A stretch of DNA of 64,000 bases, from the NCBI GenBank assembly GCA_028554795.2, contig CM068831.1:66067982-66131981 (forward strand), read 5' to 3'. The position numbers were made by a program, and so were the translations under genes. The number at the start of each line of letters is the position of its first letter. Position 1 is the stretch's first letter. The notes beneath the pieces are model-generated. The model ran no database searches and was not told where the DNA came from. It saw nothing but the letters and a program-made list of their open reading frames with translations. Shown piece by piece: positions 37,501 through 49,793 of the stretch. Source of the stretch: Sinohyriopsis cumingii (taxonomy: Eukaryota > Mollusca > Bivalvia > Unionida > Unionidae).

Positions 37501-37675
37501 TAAAGATTCTTACAAACATGTAGTCCTACAGTGTATGTAGCCTAAGGAGAGAATTCAGAAAACAGTACAATCATTGTGTGTCTATGCTAATGAAATAAAT
37601 TAATTTTTAAAGATATTTGAAAAAATGTTTCAAACATGCTTTATTATGTGAAACGTCTGCATTGGTCAGTGTAAA
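33561..37675. other. Non-coding spacer with simple repeats
   Basis: No gene was recognised. There is a CA-rich stretch at 34,090-34,142 and a (GT)n run at about 34,490-34,536, so the roughly 350 bp between can pair as inverted complementary tracts. An interrupted GTA repeat lies at 34,799-34,920. Confidence 0.5.

Positions 37676-37765
<90 letters not shown>
37676..37765. repeat. (TA)n microsatellite at the left edge of a 1.3-kb tandem repeat
   Basis: A TA run of about 90 bp is followed directly by tgtttcagattttaaa. The second repeat copy is preceded by a short tatatata run in the same place. Confidence 0.95.
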
Positions 37766-37768
<3 letters not shown>

Positions 37769-40385
37769 TCAGATTTTAAAGGTACGTCAGCACACTGATG
37801 GATATATAATACCAATTTAAAGTTAAGTTCCAAAACTTAAAGATAATGAATGTCAAAAACTGATAGGAAGATAAACATTTCGAAAAACATTAAGTACATT
37901 AAAACTGAAAGGTAAGATGCTGAAAGGTAAATAACGAAAAACATTTAAATTATACGATGATCTATCTATCTATCTATCGACATATTTATATAAACTGTTA
38001 TGTATATCTGATTTAGTTTATATTTGATTTAATTTAATTGTTTGTTAGTTTTAAATGTTTTTGTTCTGTTACATGCTATTGTAATGTAACTTTGTTTATT
38101 GAATTTGATATTTTCCAGAAACTGAGTTCAGTTTTTCGAAAACCTAATATTAGAACTTTGGATCAAATGCTGACCTAGTTCCTGACATTGATTCATAATA
38201 AGTAAACAACTTTTTTATTTGTTAAAATTCATTTTTAGTGAGAAACTTAGAGACAAATTGAGACTGTACTGGAAGTATCTGACTTTAAACATCTAGAAAT
38301 TCTGGTTTTACCGGAGGGTTGACCCTTATCCGAGCGTCTGTTTTACGCAGTAGCCGGATTTAATAGTGATGTTTTGAGAAATAATTTTAGTTGGGCTTTT
38401 AAACATTTAGACGTTAAGGTGTTTGTTCTGTTGTGACCAGTTTGAGTTGAACTTATATTTTATGTAATTATTTATTCTTTTCCCTGGGAGTATTTAAGTG
38501 CTCAGACGAAATTCTTGGACAAAGACATTTATTGAAATTTTATTCGGAATTCAAATACTGGAATATTATTGTCTTTCATCACCTTCCATTTTCTATTTTC
38601 GTCGGGACTAGAACTCAAATCCATTAGACCATTTTATTACTGGGACTTCTAAGTTTTAATTCTTGGATTATTCATGGATTACTTTTGGATTTGATTCTTA
38701 AAACCATAAGTTATTTTCTTCATTTTACCTTGTGTTCTAGAGAAATAAATTATATGTTAAATTTTACAAAACTTGTTGTCTACACGTTTTTCTTGTTTCT
38801 GTTTATAAGATCCTAAACATGTAACAAAACTTATAGGCTCAGAAAGTCCAACATTTACACTGATGGTCCATGAAAATATAATACCGAAATTGAATTCAGA
38901 TAAAAAGAACTTCTGCCTCACAGGATGGAATTCTATACACTTGACAAGAGAGTATTCCACTCTCAGTGGACACTGACAAAGTATGTGCTATGGTCGAGAT
39001 TTTGCCACTGCTGAACACATGTTTCTGATGTCCAAACGGGATTCACATAGCACAATCCAAACCAAGCATCTAGTTCTGTATGATGGATACCACTATCCAA
39101 TGTTGGTTTAGATGTTGTGATGATAGTGTATGGAGTATATATGGAACATAATGTATATATATGTTTCAGATTTTAAATGTACGTTAAAATAATGATGGCT
39201 ATAATTAAGTACAATAAAACTGAATGGTAAGATGCTGAAAGGCAAATAACGAAAAACATTTAAATTATAAGATGATCTATCTATCTATTTATCGACATAT
39301 TTATATAAACTGTTATGTATATTTGATTTAGTTTATATTTGATTTAATTTAATTGTTTGTTTGTTAGTTTTATATTTTTTTTATTCTGTTACATGCTATT
39401 GTAATATAACTTTGTTTATTGAATTTGATATTTTCCAGAAATTCAGTTCAGTTTTTCGAAAAGCTAATATTAGAACTTTGGATCAAACGCTGACCTAGTT
39501 CCTGACATTGATTCATAATAAGTAAACAACTTTTTTATTTGTTAAAATTCATTTTTAATGTGAAATTTAGAGAAAAATTGAGGATGTACTAGAAGTACCT
39601 GACTTTAAACATCTAGAAATTCTGGTTTTACCGGTGGGTTGAACCTTATCCGGGCGTCTGTTTTACGCAGTAGCCAGATTCAATAGTGAAATTTTGAGAA
39701 ATAATTTTAGTTGGGCTTTTAAACATTTAGACGTTAAGGTGTTTGATTTGTTGTGACCAGTTTGAGTTGAACTTATATTTTATGGATTTATTTATTATTT
39801 TCCCTGGGAATATTTAAGTGCTCAGACAGAATTCTTGTGGATTTTCGTCGGGACTAGAACTCAAATCCATTAGACCATTTCATTACTAGGACTTCTAAGT
39901 TTTAATTCTTAGATTACTTTTGGATTTGATTCTTAAAACCATAAGTTATTTTCTTCATTTTACCTTGTGTTCTAGAGAAATAAATTATATGTTAAATTTT
40001 ACAAAACTTGTTGTCTTCACTTTTTTCTGGTTGCTGTTTATAAGATCCTAAACATGTAACAAAACTTATAGGCTCAGAAAGTCCAACATTTACACTGATT
40101 GTCCCTGAAAATATAATGCCGAAATAGAATTCAGATAAAAAGAACTTCTGCCTCACAGGATGGAATTCTATACACTTGACAAGAGAGTATTCCACTCTCA
40201 GTGGACACTGACAAAGTATGTGCTATGGTCGAGATTTTGCTACTGCTGAACACATGCTTCTGATGTCCAAACGGGATTCACATAGCACAATCCAAACCAA
40301 GCATCTAGTTCTGTATGATGGATACCACTATCCAATGTTGGTTTAGATGTTGTGATGATAGTGTATGGAGTTTATATGGAACATA
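37766..40385 (+). repeat. Tandem direct repeat, two units of about 1.2-1.4 kb
   Basis: Unit 1 (about 37,766-39,160) and unit 2 (about 39,163-40,385) share most of their length, from tgtttcagattttaaa to tatggaacata. Unit 2 lacks about 80 bp corresponding to 38,520-38,600. Each unit contains tatttaagtgctcagac (TATA-like) and, 200 to 280 bp later, agaaataaattatatg (poly(A)-signal-like), so an LTR-derived origin is possible but unproven. A 67-codon minus frame persists in both (38,757-38,960 and 39,992-40,195), with no known domain. Confidence 0.8.
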
Positions 40386-42937
40386 CTGTTGTATATAACA
40401 TTTTGAAGTCACTAGATAAACATTTTTATTAGCAAACCCTTGCCTGCATGACAGCCTTGGCTGCCTTTTATGTTCTTCATCAATCTCAATACGAATTCAA
40501 TCATCGAGCCAGGTAGACATGATAGAGATTCAAACATACTAAAAATCCCCCAGTGGATACAAGAACAGTTTCAGGGTTATAGACATACCCTGGAAATGCT
40601 CTTGGACTGAAACGTTAAAACGAAATTAAAAGTGTAATGAAGGAAAAGAGCTTTGCAACCAAAACGTTAAGGAGTCGCTGCGAATGTAAAATACGGATTA
40701 GTTTTCAGCTTACTCAGGCATACATGTGTCTGTTGAGGAAAGGTTACAATCTGAAAGAATGATAATAAAAATGAAACCAGTAAAATGGTTTTAATTTTAA
40801 CAAAGCTTGTTGATAGATAAGATAAATCTCCTTGTAGATCGATAGACCTATCTTCAGCTCAAGCATTGAAAGAGGAGAACATGTCAAAGTATAAATCAGT
40901 AAGGTCGGTAACTTGACAATTGATACATTGGGACAACCAAAACGTTATTATCTATAACGTAGTTTGAATTCGAAAATACATACCAATATATTTAAAACAT
41001 ACCCTTTTTCTTTACCGATGATATGTTTAATATTATGGATGCGGTTTAGGTGGTCCATCTCTTTATAAATTTGATGCCTTGAAAGGATACTTTATAGAGA
41101 GTATATTTTACTGACAAGACTGATCTGTACATCAGAAATAGGATGATATATGTACAGATGATAAACATTTCAAAACCAAACAAATGCACAGGAAACAATA
41201 TATGCTAATGAAATAGGTACGTTAAAATGAACCGTTTAACGGCTCAAAACTAGCTAAAAATAGTATGCCATTACATATGTTATCAATAAATTCATAGAAG
41301 CAGCGAAGAACAAAATCATTTTATTGCAAGACAAACAATACTTGACATGTCATGGCTGTATTGATGACTAAACTATCGCTGAACAAGATTATTAATTTAT
41401 TACGTAAAAATTAAACAACTAGCTGGATCTACTTTTTTCCTGCAAGACTTCAAAGTGCTCACCGAATCGGGTCTTAAATGAGCAGTATAGTAGTTGAATA
41501 TGTTGGAAGCACATAAGCTACTTAAACACAGTTACAAACTTGGTCAATGCGTTAATGGTGCTACTTATTATTTTATGACAGTAAGGTTAAGACTTATTTG
41601 GCGAATATACACAGTAAAAATAGATGGTTAGACGTTGTAATGAAACTTAGCTATTTAGAAATGACGTACAACAATAATAAAATTTAAATGAGAGATAGAA
41701 CAATATTAGCAATTCAGTAGGTAATCATTTATGTTGATATGGATGTTTGCAAAAGCTGATACACTTTACACTAAACAAAAAACACAAATCTATAATCCGA
41801 CTTTTTCTTTGTTTCCACTTCTAATTGATTAAACAAAACAACCAACCTCCCACTGACAGAGGCAAAATGACACTTTTAGCCAGGAAGGAAGCAATTTTAC
41901 AGCAATCGTAATCAACCAGTTTAACTAAACCACCAATAATTCTAGTCTCTGCTGTCGATATTTTATGTGTGTATGTATATATGTTTGTATATGTATATCT
42001 GTGTATGCGTCTGTGTGTGAATGCGTATGTGTGTATGCTATGTCTGTGTATGTGTATATATGTAGGTATCTTGAGGGTGAGGACGGCTAACTCAAGCGAG
42101 TATATGTGTGTATGTGAATGTGTGTGTGTGTATATGTGTGTATGTGTATGTCTGTGTGTATATATGTGTGTGTGTGTGTTTCTTGACGAGGAGGGTAGCT
42201 AACTCAAACGAATATGCACTTTAATGAAACGTTTGTAATGTTATCAACAAGCGAATCAAATTTGCTATAAATTTTGCACAACTTGCTACAGAAAAAGCAA
42301 CAAATATTATTATACTTAGCAAAGTGAATATAGCAGATACTGATGCATTGTTCCTTTAAACAGCTCTTTAAATATGTTGCACCTAGTAATTTTGCTCTTA
42401 ACTTTATAATAATTAGTCTGCAAAACTCCATCGATGTAGAACTACTTGCATCTTCATTCATTTAATTCTTTCGAACTGTTCCTGCTGTGCACCTCCTGCG
42501 TTTTGGTGGGTTTATTCTTAATGTCTTTTGCAGCACCCAGTCTGTTGTTATCACACATTGTAACAGCATAATTCATAGATTATATGCAGAATTAACAAAT
42601 TCCACGGCATTTTCATTATAATGTTTTTCGAGAAAGCGTTTCGTTTGATGATGCATGTGAATGATTCTTTGTAGTAATTGACATGCTGATAAAGTAGACC
42701 ATCGTATCATTTCTTTTAGATCGGCATCTAAAAATGTCCATGGAGGTGTGAGTTTTGCACACGCTACTGATGTCATACTGTGCCCGAATCAGTTTGGCAT
42801 GAGGATTAGATTGAATGGGTGTCAAGTTGAATACTGTTTTACTGAAATTAAGTGTTTTAGTATGATGTTTTAATATAAAATATTCTTGAGATAGACGCCA
42901 AAGGTGAAGCGCACATTACAGGACCTCCTTCTTGGCA
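40386..42937. other. Non-coding spacer, GT-rich minisatellite, possible element 2 remnant
   Basis: A degenerate TGTATG/GTGTGT repeat covers about 41,965-42,180, with a gaggacggctaactcaa-like segment in two copies (near 42,077 and 42,188). A 67-codon minus frame at 42,573-42,776 (ending FLEKHYNENAVEFVNSAYNL) follows the decayed ATPase and may belong to element 2, but the family is not recognised. Confidence 0.45.
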
Positions 42938-43618
42938 TTAATGGCCAAACAAATTGGTAAGAAATCTTAAATAATTTGGAGAGGTAGGTTTTAAACCGAT
43001 GGGTAAAAACGAACGCGGTTTTGAAGTGGTATCTTCATACACAAAATTCAGCTACGGTGGAACTATCTGGCTAAAACTTGCACTGCAATTTATATATTGG
43101 ACCTTTAAACAATGCCACATAATGTGCAGATAGACTGGTAGTGGGATGTACCATATTGTGGTTTTATACATTTTGAGTAGTGTAAATAATACTGTTACGT
43201 TTCAGTTTGTCTTCGTCTTCTCCTAACATGTCATCGAGGAAGACCAAATGTGTTTGAATAAAAGTCCGAGACGATCCAATCATCATCGTGTGTAATACAA
43301 CCTGTAGGCAAAATGGATCTTCCTTGACTTTCTAGGAGTAATGTGTATTCAGCATTCTGCTGTCTGTAATACCATAATATACATTTATGTGGACGATGAA
43401 ACAAATCTGATGTGTGTTTGATCAAATGTTTTACAAGTTCGCTTTGTTTGAGCCATTCTGTCCAGCAATCAAGATGTTAAAGGGATGGCGACGAAATAAG
43501 GCCTCCGAACTTTGACGATCCAGCTTCCGTCAATCACTTTAAGAACACAGGAGGACGTTGATGCAGCTATAACTATGGTGCTGCGAACTCTGAAAATATC
43601 ATCATCAACATTAGACAT
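42938..43618 (-). pseudogene. A32-like packaging ATPase of Polinton element 2, highly decayed
   Basis: On the minus strand: MSNVDDDIF start at 43,618, then a degenerate P-loop FNILIAGQNGS near 43,490, where the GxxGxGKS/T lysine-serine is lost. VKHLIKHTSDLF with ILWYYR follows near 43,420-43,375. Walker B LVFLDDML is near 43,245, YVALFKGP near 43,110, and the C-terminal stretch TSKPRSFLPIGLKP with NYLRFLTNLFGH ends at stop 42,938. At least four frame changes lie between. The order and spacing match genome-packaging ATPases of Polintons and adintoviruses, but from a lineage other than the ATPase of element 1. Confidence 0.7.
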
Positions 43619-45249
43619 TTTATACATCTGATACACGTTTAATGTTTTCGCAAAATGTGCAAGCACAAAAAATGTATTTATATTTTTTATAATTAAAACG
43701 CGCAACACACTAGGCATAAATGACGCCGTACATAAATGTGGCACAAATTACAATGACCACAACTGCATATAAACAAATAAGTGCGTAATATTCTTGCTTT
43801 ATTTGTCTTCCATGAAATATATGTACACGCTCCGGTTATAGTCTATTATCTATGAAATTCACTGCCTCGAATTTCTCAGGAAACTTCATTTCTACCTTAT
43901 TCTTTTCTATTTGTACAATGCTACTGCGACTACTCTTTTACCATTGTAACATTTTTTTTCTGTTTCAGGTTCTTCTTCACCTATTTATAAAATTATTTCT
44001 GATTTAATTTTTACGTCTTCTACTTGTTCTGATTTAATTCCTTTCTTTGATTAGTGATACACAAGGTGTTTGGCATAGTCAGCCACGGTTTGTATCCGAA
44101 AATTGAAGCCAAGACTTTTCCAGTCACTTCATCTTTCCAGTCATATATAATTTGTTGGTGTAACTTACTAGCAATACACATTTCTTGGCAAGCATGAAGC
44201 TGTTTTCTTCACACAGAGATACACATCTCGTATTTATCAATATTCTCAACATTTTTAACACAGTTTATCTTTCCTTCACATATAGAGTTTTGGAGGTCAC
44301 GTTGTTCTCCAAGTGCTGTTTTTAAAAAGTCCACGATGAAGTTACTAATAATCGAAATCCGAGAAATGTATTCACTACGGCACACACTCCAAGTCGTCCA
44401 ATCGTAGATGGAAACAGTCAACTTCTTTCCAGCACCGAAGACAAACCCCCAGACATGGATAGCTTTTATAATAGTGACACAATAATGTCTTTCTTTTTTT
44501 AGGAAAATATTATACTTTTTACTCATTGTATCTACTGTTGCAGTGTGGAACATGATTATTTCAGTCACTAACACAGAATATACGTCTCGAAGATGTTTTG
44601 TCTTGAGAAGACACCTCTTGTATATGTATCTTTTTTGCAATTCTGAAAGTCTTCATCTTCCGGGACACTTTCAAAGTAATCACGCTCATATAGCATTCGG
44701 GTACTACTGATTTACAAATTTGTGTCGTAAAGGATGTAATTGTTCTGAGCATTTAACGCGATTCTGTACAAGCTCTTTGGAATTGATGGATTTTTGTAAG
44801 ATAGTCCAGAGGAGACAAATCTGGCTATGGCGAACGCTTTGGTACTATGCATTCTGTCCAGGTCTGTAGGCCATGTTTTGAACAACTTGAGTCGACTTTT
44901 AAAGTCGCAATAGCCATGCTACAACACACGCAACAAGAATGTTTCTTTAATTTCTACATCTCCACGAGTTAGTGGTATCCAAAGTGGTTTGCGAGTGCAT
45001 GGAGTTTTTAGAGAGTCTCTCGCTCAATTGTTGTTTTGAATTATTCATCATCTTTTCATGTCGGTGGTTGTATTGACAATGAAGTGTTTGTCTTGTACAT
45101 TTGCCCTATTTATAGTGGAGCTAAGCGTTTCACACGATAAAGTGTTGCTCTCGGGAAGCCTCACACAATCTGATGGATACAATATGCTAAGAATGGCAGT
45201 GAAGAAATGAAGAGTGTATCTTATTTCGTGCATAGTAAAATCCGTTTCA
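43619..45249 (-). other. Middle part of element 2, genes not identified
   Basis: Frames on the minus strand are unusually open for stretches but are not recognised. One example is about 44,900-44,590 (ARFVSSGLSYKNPSIPKSL, then YERDYFESVPEDEDF). The frame 44,640-44,209 includes GAGKKLTVSIYDWTTW near 44,430, which loosely recalls a PC4-type single-strand DNA-binding domain. This is weak. Confidence 0.3.
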
Positions 45250-46300
45250 GTCACCCTCCCATCTCCACATAAATTGTTCCTTTCCATATCGCTGTGTCTG
45301 TACTCCTGATAATGGCTCACAATAACCTGGTACACAATCGTACACTTTAGTGGTTTTGCGAACACAATTTTGCGTGGATCTAATGTTTTCACGAAAAATT
45401 CTTGATCTTGCTCTTACACTAAAGCTTCTTTCATCACGTCAAAAGTTCGCTATTTGACTGGAACAATAGTACAGTATCAGCCCTTTGACTTTGAACTTGG
45501 TATGCAATTTGTCAATGTCGGTCTCGGTATTGGTATCCGTAATGTTTGGGGCCACCGCTAGCACAATTTACGATAGTGTCTTCTGGGTACTCGTACGTCC
45601 ATGTGTCTGAATGGTCTCCTTTGATGTCTGGTCGATGGTTATCAGGCCGCTTAATGTACATGCAATTGTAGGTGTGAAAGTAGAGGACTCGATTTCAAGG
45701 CATCATACAATTTTAAGCAGGCATTAACTGTGACGTGACGTACGCTCCAATAATGATTACATTTCCAAACTCGTCCGAAAGTACAACCTCCACATCTTTT
45801 ATGAGTTTTCCTTTGTCGGCAACCAGATGAAAGTAACTACTTGGATCTGACAAGTATTCTGTCGGCGATAATATAGTATGATGCGCCAGGTTTTCCAACA
45901 AACAATTTGAAATGACATTAGCAAACGATCGTCTTCGTGCTGAAAGGTGATACCTCATAAAGATCAGTACGGTTCCTTGAAAATGTTTTTGTCTTCTGCA
46001 GATTATAGGATTGCTACTAGATATTTTTTCATTTTTAAAAAGTTATTGAATTCATCGTCGTTTAGGCGTTGTTCTGTGGTCGGATACTGCCAACGTTTTC
46101 GTATATTTTCACCAAACAATTCGACACTCATCCAGAGTCATTATTTCCTACTTGTGTTAACAAAGTTGGTCTTGATTATATGTTTTAGCACATGAGCGGC
46201 GTTAAAGAAACATCAATTTCCCATGGCAAGAATGTGGTAAGACAAGATAGTCCAACTGAGCTGGAGGTACCACTTTGCACTTGATCAAACCTTCGAATTG
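45250..46300 (-). pseudogene. Polinton polymerase B C-terminal half, element 2
   Basis: The minus strand shows, in order, GLIKCKVVPPAQLDYLVLP (46,297 down, stopping at 46,202), KLIKDVEVVLSDEFG near 45,780 and LYFHTYNCMYIKRP near 45,680. After these come PEDTIVNCASGGPKHYGYQ near 45,570, KFKVKG near 45,490 and DPRKIV near 45,380. These are the landmarks that follow the palm domain in metazoan Polinton polymerases. The motif C position, normally YxDTDS, reads YFHTYN here, so both catalytic Asp residues are gone. Several stops and frame changes interrupt it. It cannot make an active enzyme. Confidence 0.75.
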
Positions 46301-46814
46301 ACGAATGCGTTACTGATCAACGGGTTATGTCAGCATTTCAGGTCTTTAACCGTCGTTCATAGGCATGATGTTTAAACTGGATTACCCCTTGTATATAAAG
46401 GCATCGTGATCCATTACCAGGAGTACATGCGGCGATATGGAAAAAAACAAGACTTTACGTGGATATGGAAGGGTGCCTGAAACTAGTTTTACTATGCATG
46501 AAAGTGGATCTACTCTTCGTTTCTTCACTTCCTTTCTAGCAGATTGTATCCACTTGATGTGTGTGTCGCACTGTAAAGGTATTCGGCGCGAACCTTTTGG
46601 CTGAGAGATCGATATGTTTGAGGCGGTATGATGGCTAGCGTGTTCTCGGGTATCAACTAGACAAAAATGACGTATGGTGATCAAGTTGTCGAGCTAGATC
46701 AAAAATGTTACATTCAGAGATATGATAATGAACTACTGAAGTGTTTAATGACGACCAGAACAAGAAAAATAAACGGGACCATCGTGTGGATTTTTTCTTC
46801 ACTGACTTGTATTG

Positions 46815-47083
46815 TTCTCAGGAGATTAAAAGTTTCATTCAAGAGTGTAATTAAAACTCACTTATTTCGACTGCAAGAACAAACTTAAAGATCTAATAAT
46901 GTTTCCTACCTAAAATATTTTCAGCACGTTTTTGTTTTCTAATTTCATGGTGTTCGTTTTTTGTAATCATGTCATTATAGATGTATTGTATGTTATAGGT
47001 GTTGTCTAATGCTGTAAAGCGCCTAGAGCTTCTAAAGATTAGGCGCTATACAAAGTCCTCATTATTATTATTATTATTATTAA
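46815..47083 (+). mobile_element. CR1-like LINE 3' fragment
   Basis: The end of the LINE ORF2 is visible (SVIKTHLFRLQEQT, stop at 46,886), followed by the 3' untranslated tail and (ATT)n at 47,061-47,083. The tail matches 6,973-7,095 and, inverted, 22,955-23,170. It is longer upstream than the copy at 6,973, which is cut at the element 1 terminus. It forms the left border of duplicated unit B. Confidence 0.85.
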
Positions 47084-47084
47084 T

Positions 47085-47830
47085 CAAAACGTTTGGGTGT
47101 CTCATCCTGCATGCGACAAGTGCATTCAAGAACCTTTATTTCAGCCGTGCCGGATCTGTAGCGTGATTCCAAGAGGACGTGATTTCGTGGCTCTCGCACC
47201 TTTATGATTTTGCCGAGTGGATTTTACATTCCACTGACGACACTTGGAGACAAGATGAGGTCCATCGCTACCGGAAATGTCATTTGATACGCTACTTTTA
47301 TGACTGACAATTTTTTGGGATACTACGGATAATTTCTTTGAAAGATTATTCGGAAAAATGAGCGTAGTTGCCATCAGTCGTCAACAACGGAGTCTAAATC
47401 ATTTTCATGAAAGTGGGACAAGTGCAATGTAAAGATTCCATGAGTTATTCAGCCACACCTTTGGCTAAAATGTCTACAACGTTTGGAATGATAGAAATGT
47501 CCGAAGGCCTTATCATACATTTTTTAAATACTCAGACCAATGAGCAAGTCGTACTCCTGCATTTGCAAGAAGTTCATGACTGCGACCCTTACGGTATGCA
47601 CAAACAACAACGAGTAGCAATCTACGCCTGGATCCAAAACCCTTTTGATTCTCATTGAGACATGTTGAATTATTGTCGATCCGATGTGAACAGTTCACGA
47701 CGTTGTTGTGGAAACTTTCGACAATTATTTCTAGATCACGGAAGTATTGGTCCTTTGAAGAAACCTCCTACTATTACGAAAGTGTGTGATTCAGTGTACC
47801 GAAAGAAAGTCATGCCCTACTGTTAAGTTA
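47085..47830 (+). pseudogene. Polinton polymerase B exonuclease-region fragment, copy B
   Basis: This is the same fragment as at 7,096 and is better preserved. A frame of 83 codons (47,407-47,658) reads KVGQVQCKDSMSYSATPLAK, then FGMIEMSEGLI and HDCDPYGM. The next frame has LNYCRSDV and RRCCGNFRQLF near 47,690, then VCDSVYRKKVMP near 47,805. This order and spacing match the exonuclease domain of Polinton polymerases, where the YCxSDV stretch carries a catalytic Asp. Upstream, HPACDKCIQEPLF lies near 47,108. Homology ends at about 47,830. The C-terminal half of a similar polymerase lies at 46,300-45,250 in the opposite orientation. Confidence 0.7.
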
Positions 47831-49720
47831 GAAAAGGACTATATTGAATATGGGCTGTTTTCTGACCCCTCTCCAAATGTCCTTATATTATGTATACTGT
47901 ACACATGAGGTGGTTAACATTTATTTCTGACATCAGTTTTGTGTTCATGTGTCCGTTGCCATGGTTACAGGGTGTCCAACACTATCAAACAAGACATGAA
48001 AAGTAGTCATCTTTTCCATTTACTTCTCATGAGCTATTCTCTCAGTTTCAAATTCCTGATATGCATAAGCTCTTAAATAAAGTTTAGTTTCTAAAACTAT
48101 TCTAAAATGGTCCATCGTAGACAAAAATAGAATATCAAACTTTTATGTCAATTGAAAACTGTTTCTAAAATACGTTGACAAAAAGGTAATTAATCATAAA
48201 ATACAAAAACTGTTCCTCAATAAAATATTGTTTAATATTATTGAATGATGTTTAATATTATTTAAGTATTTAATAAATATCCAGTATTTAGATAAATAGA
48301 TTGATTAAACTTGTTTTGTTTATTTTTATATTTGCTGGTTAAGGGGTAGGAATAATACCATTATCATGTTCAATTAACAAACCACAAATCAATTCAGTTA
48401 CTTTAGCTTCCATCCTGAACTTGGGACATGTTTCCCACTGTTTGGAACAAAATGTGTAATTTCTAATTGCAGTAATTGCTAGAAAAATCATTGATTTAGT
48501 AGGCAAGTACAGATTTATGTCAGTCCAAAACCAGTTTTTCTTGATTTGGAGGTGTGATTAGGAAAATATGATAAAACGTTAAGTCTTACAAAATTTAGCA
48601 CAAACATGTTTAAAAACCTAGACTATATAACTATGGAATAATAATCGCTTCACAACACTGGTTCCACCACAATCATTTTCTGATGCAATGATATTTGGCC
48701 ACTCTCCTCTATTTTCGTTTTAGATGAATACCATACCCACACAAATGTTACACTTTAGGAACATAAAAATAAAATGATTTGCAAATAATTGAGGCTTAAT
48801 ATAATTGCTGGTTTTTAGAAGTAATGCAAATAATATTTTCAATTAAACAATCATACATAAATTCAGTTATTTGGCTTCCATCGCGACTGTGGACATGGTT
48901 CCCACTGTTTGGAAATGGTTCTAATTTCAGTAATTGTTAGAAATATCATTGATGTAGTAAGCAAGTTTAAAGTTGTTATGTCAGTCTAAAACCGATTTTT
49001 ATTCATGTGGACGAGTGCACCAGAAAACGTGATAAAAATGTAGCATGAAAAAATTGAATATAAATAAACTTGTATGAACATTTTACCAGCTAGTTTGGAA
49101 GAATAGTCACTTTACAACACTGGTTCTAATACTATTATTTTCTGATGCAGACATGATTGGCCACCATTGTACAGTTCCATTTTAGATGAATAACATATTG
49201 GTAAAAATGTTACCTTGCACGACATAAAAATAAAATGATTTTGAAAACTGAGCAGTTACTAATTTTATTTCAAACTCTAGCTTGACATCTGTTTGATATT
49301 ATGGATATTAATTCTAAAAAAGAAAGAAGAAAAATGAGTTTCAAGTACTCAAACTTGGTGCGACAATTTGGCACAATAATGCTATACCAATTGAGTTACT
49401 GAAGCTGCGTTGTATAGTTTGTATAACACGCAAATGACAAATTTCTTCCAAGCAGGTTTGTAGAACTTCAGACGACCCTTTGTTGTTTGCCCAGTTAACG
49501 CTTTGGTTGTAAAGAATTATAATTTTTACTATATGAATAAAGACACAGTTAACCAAATTTATTGAAAAAATACGCTGGTTGTAACCGTTGTTTCTATCTG
49601 GAAATTGACAGATTCATTCAAAGATTACATGTACGGAATTACACTGTATAGTGAGTGAATTAAACGTAGCAATGGGTATCGTGATGGAAATGAAGAAAAA
49701 GCCCTGTTATTCATGTATAA

Positions 49721-49793
<73 letters not shown>

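Larger units (their letters stand above)
42938..46684 (-). mobile_element. Polinton element 2 remnant (minus strand)
   Basis: A recognisable polymerase B C-terminal half (about 46,300-45,250) and packaging ATPase (43,618-42,938) lie in the same orientation about 1.6 kb apart, with broken frames between. This order is compatible with one Polinton. All parts are full of stops and shifts, so it is much older than element 1. The left limit is uncertain. On the right it meets a LINE fragment near 46,815, beyond which the exonuclease half of a similar polymerase lies in the opposite orientation. Confidence 0.65.
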
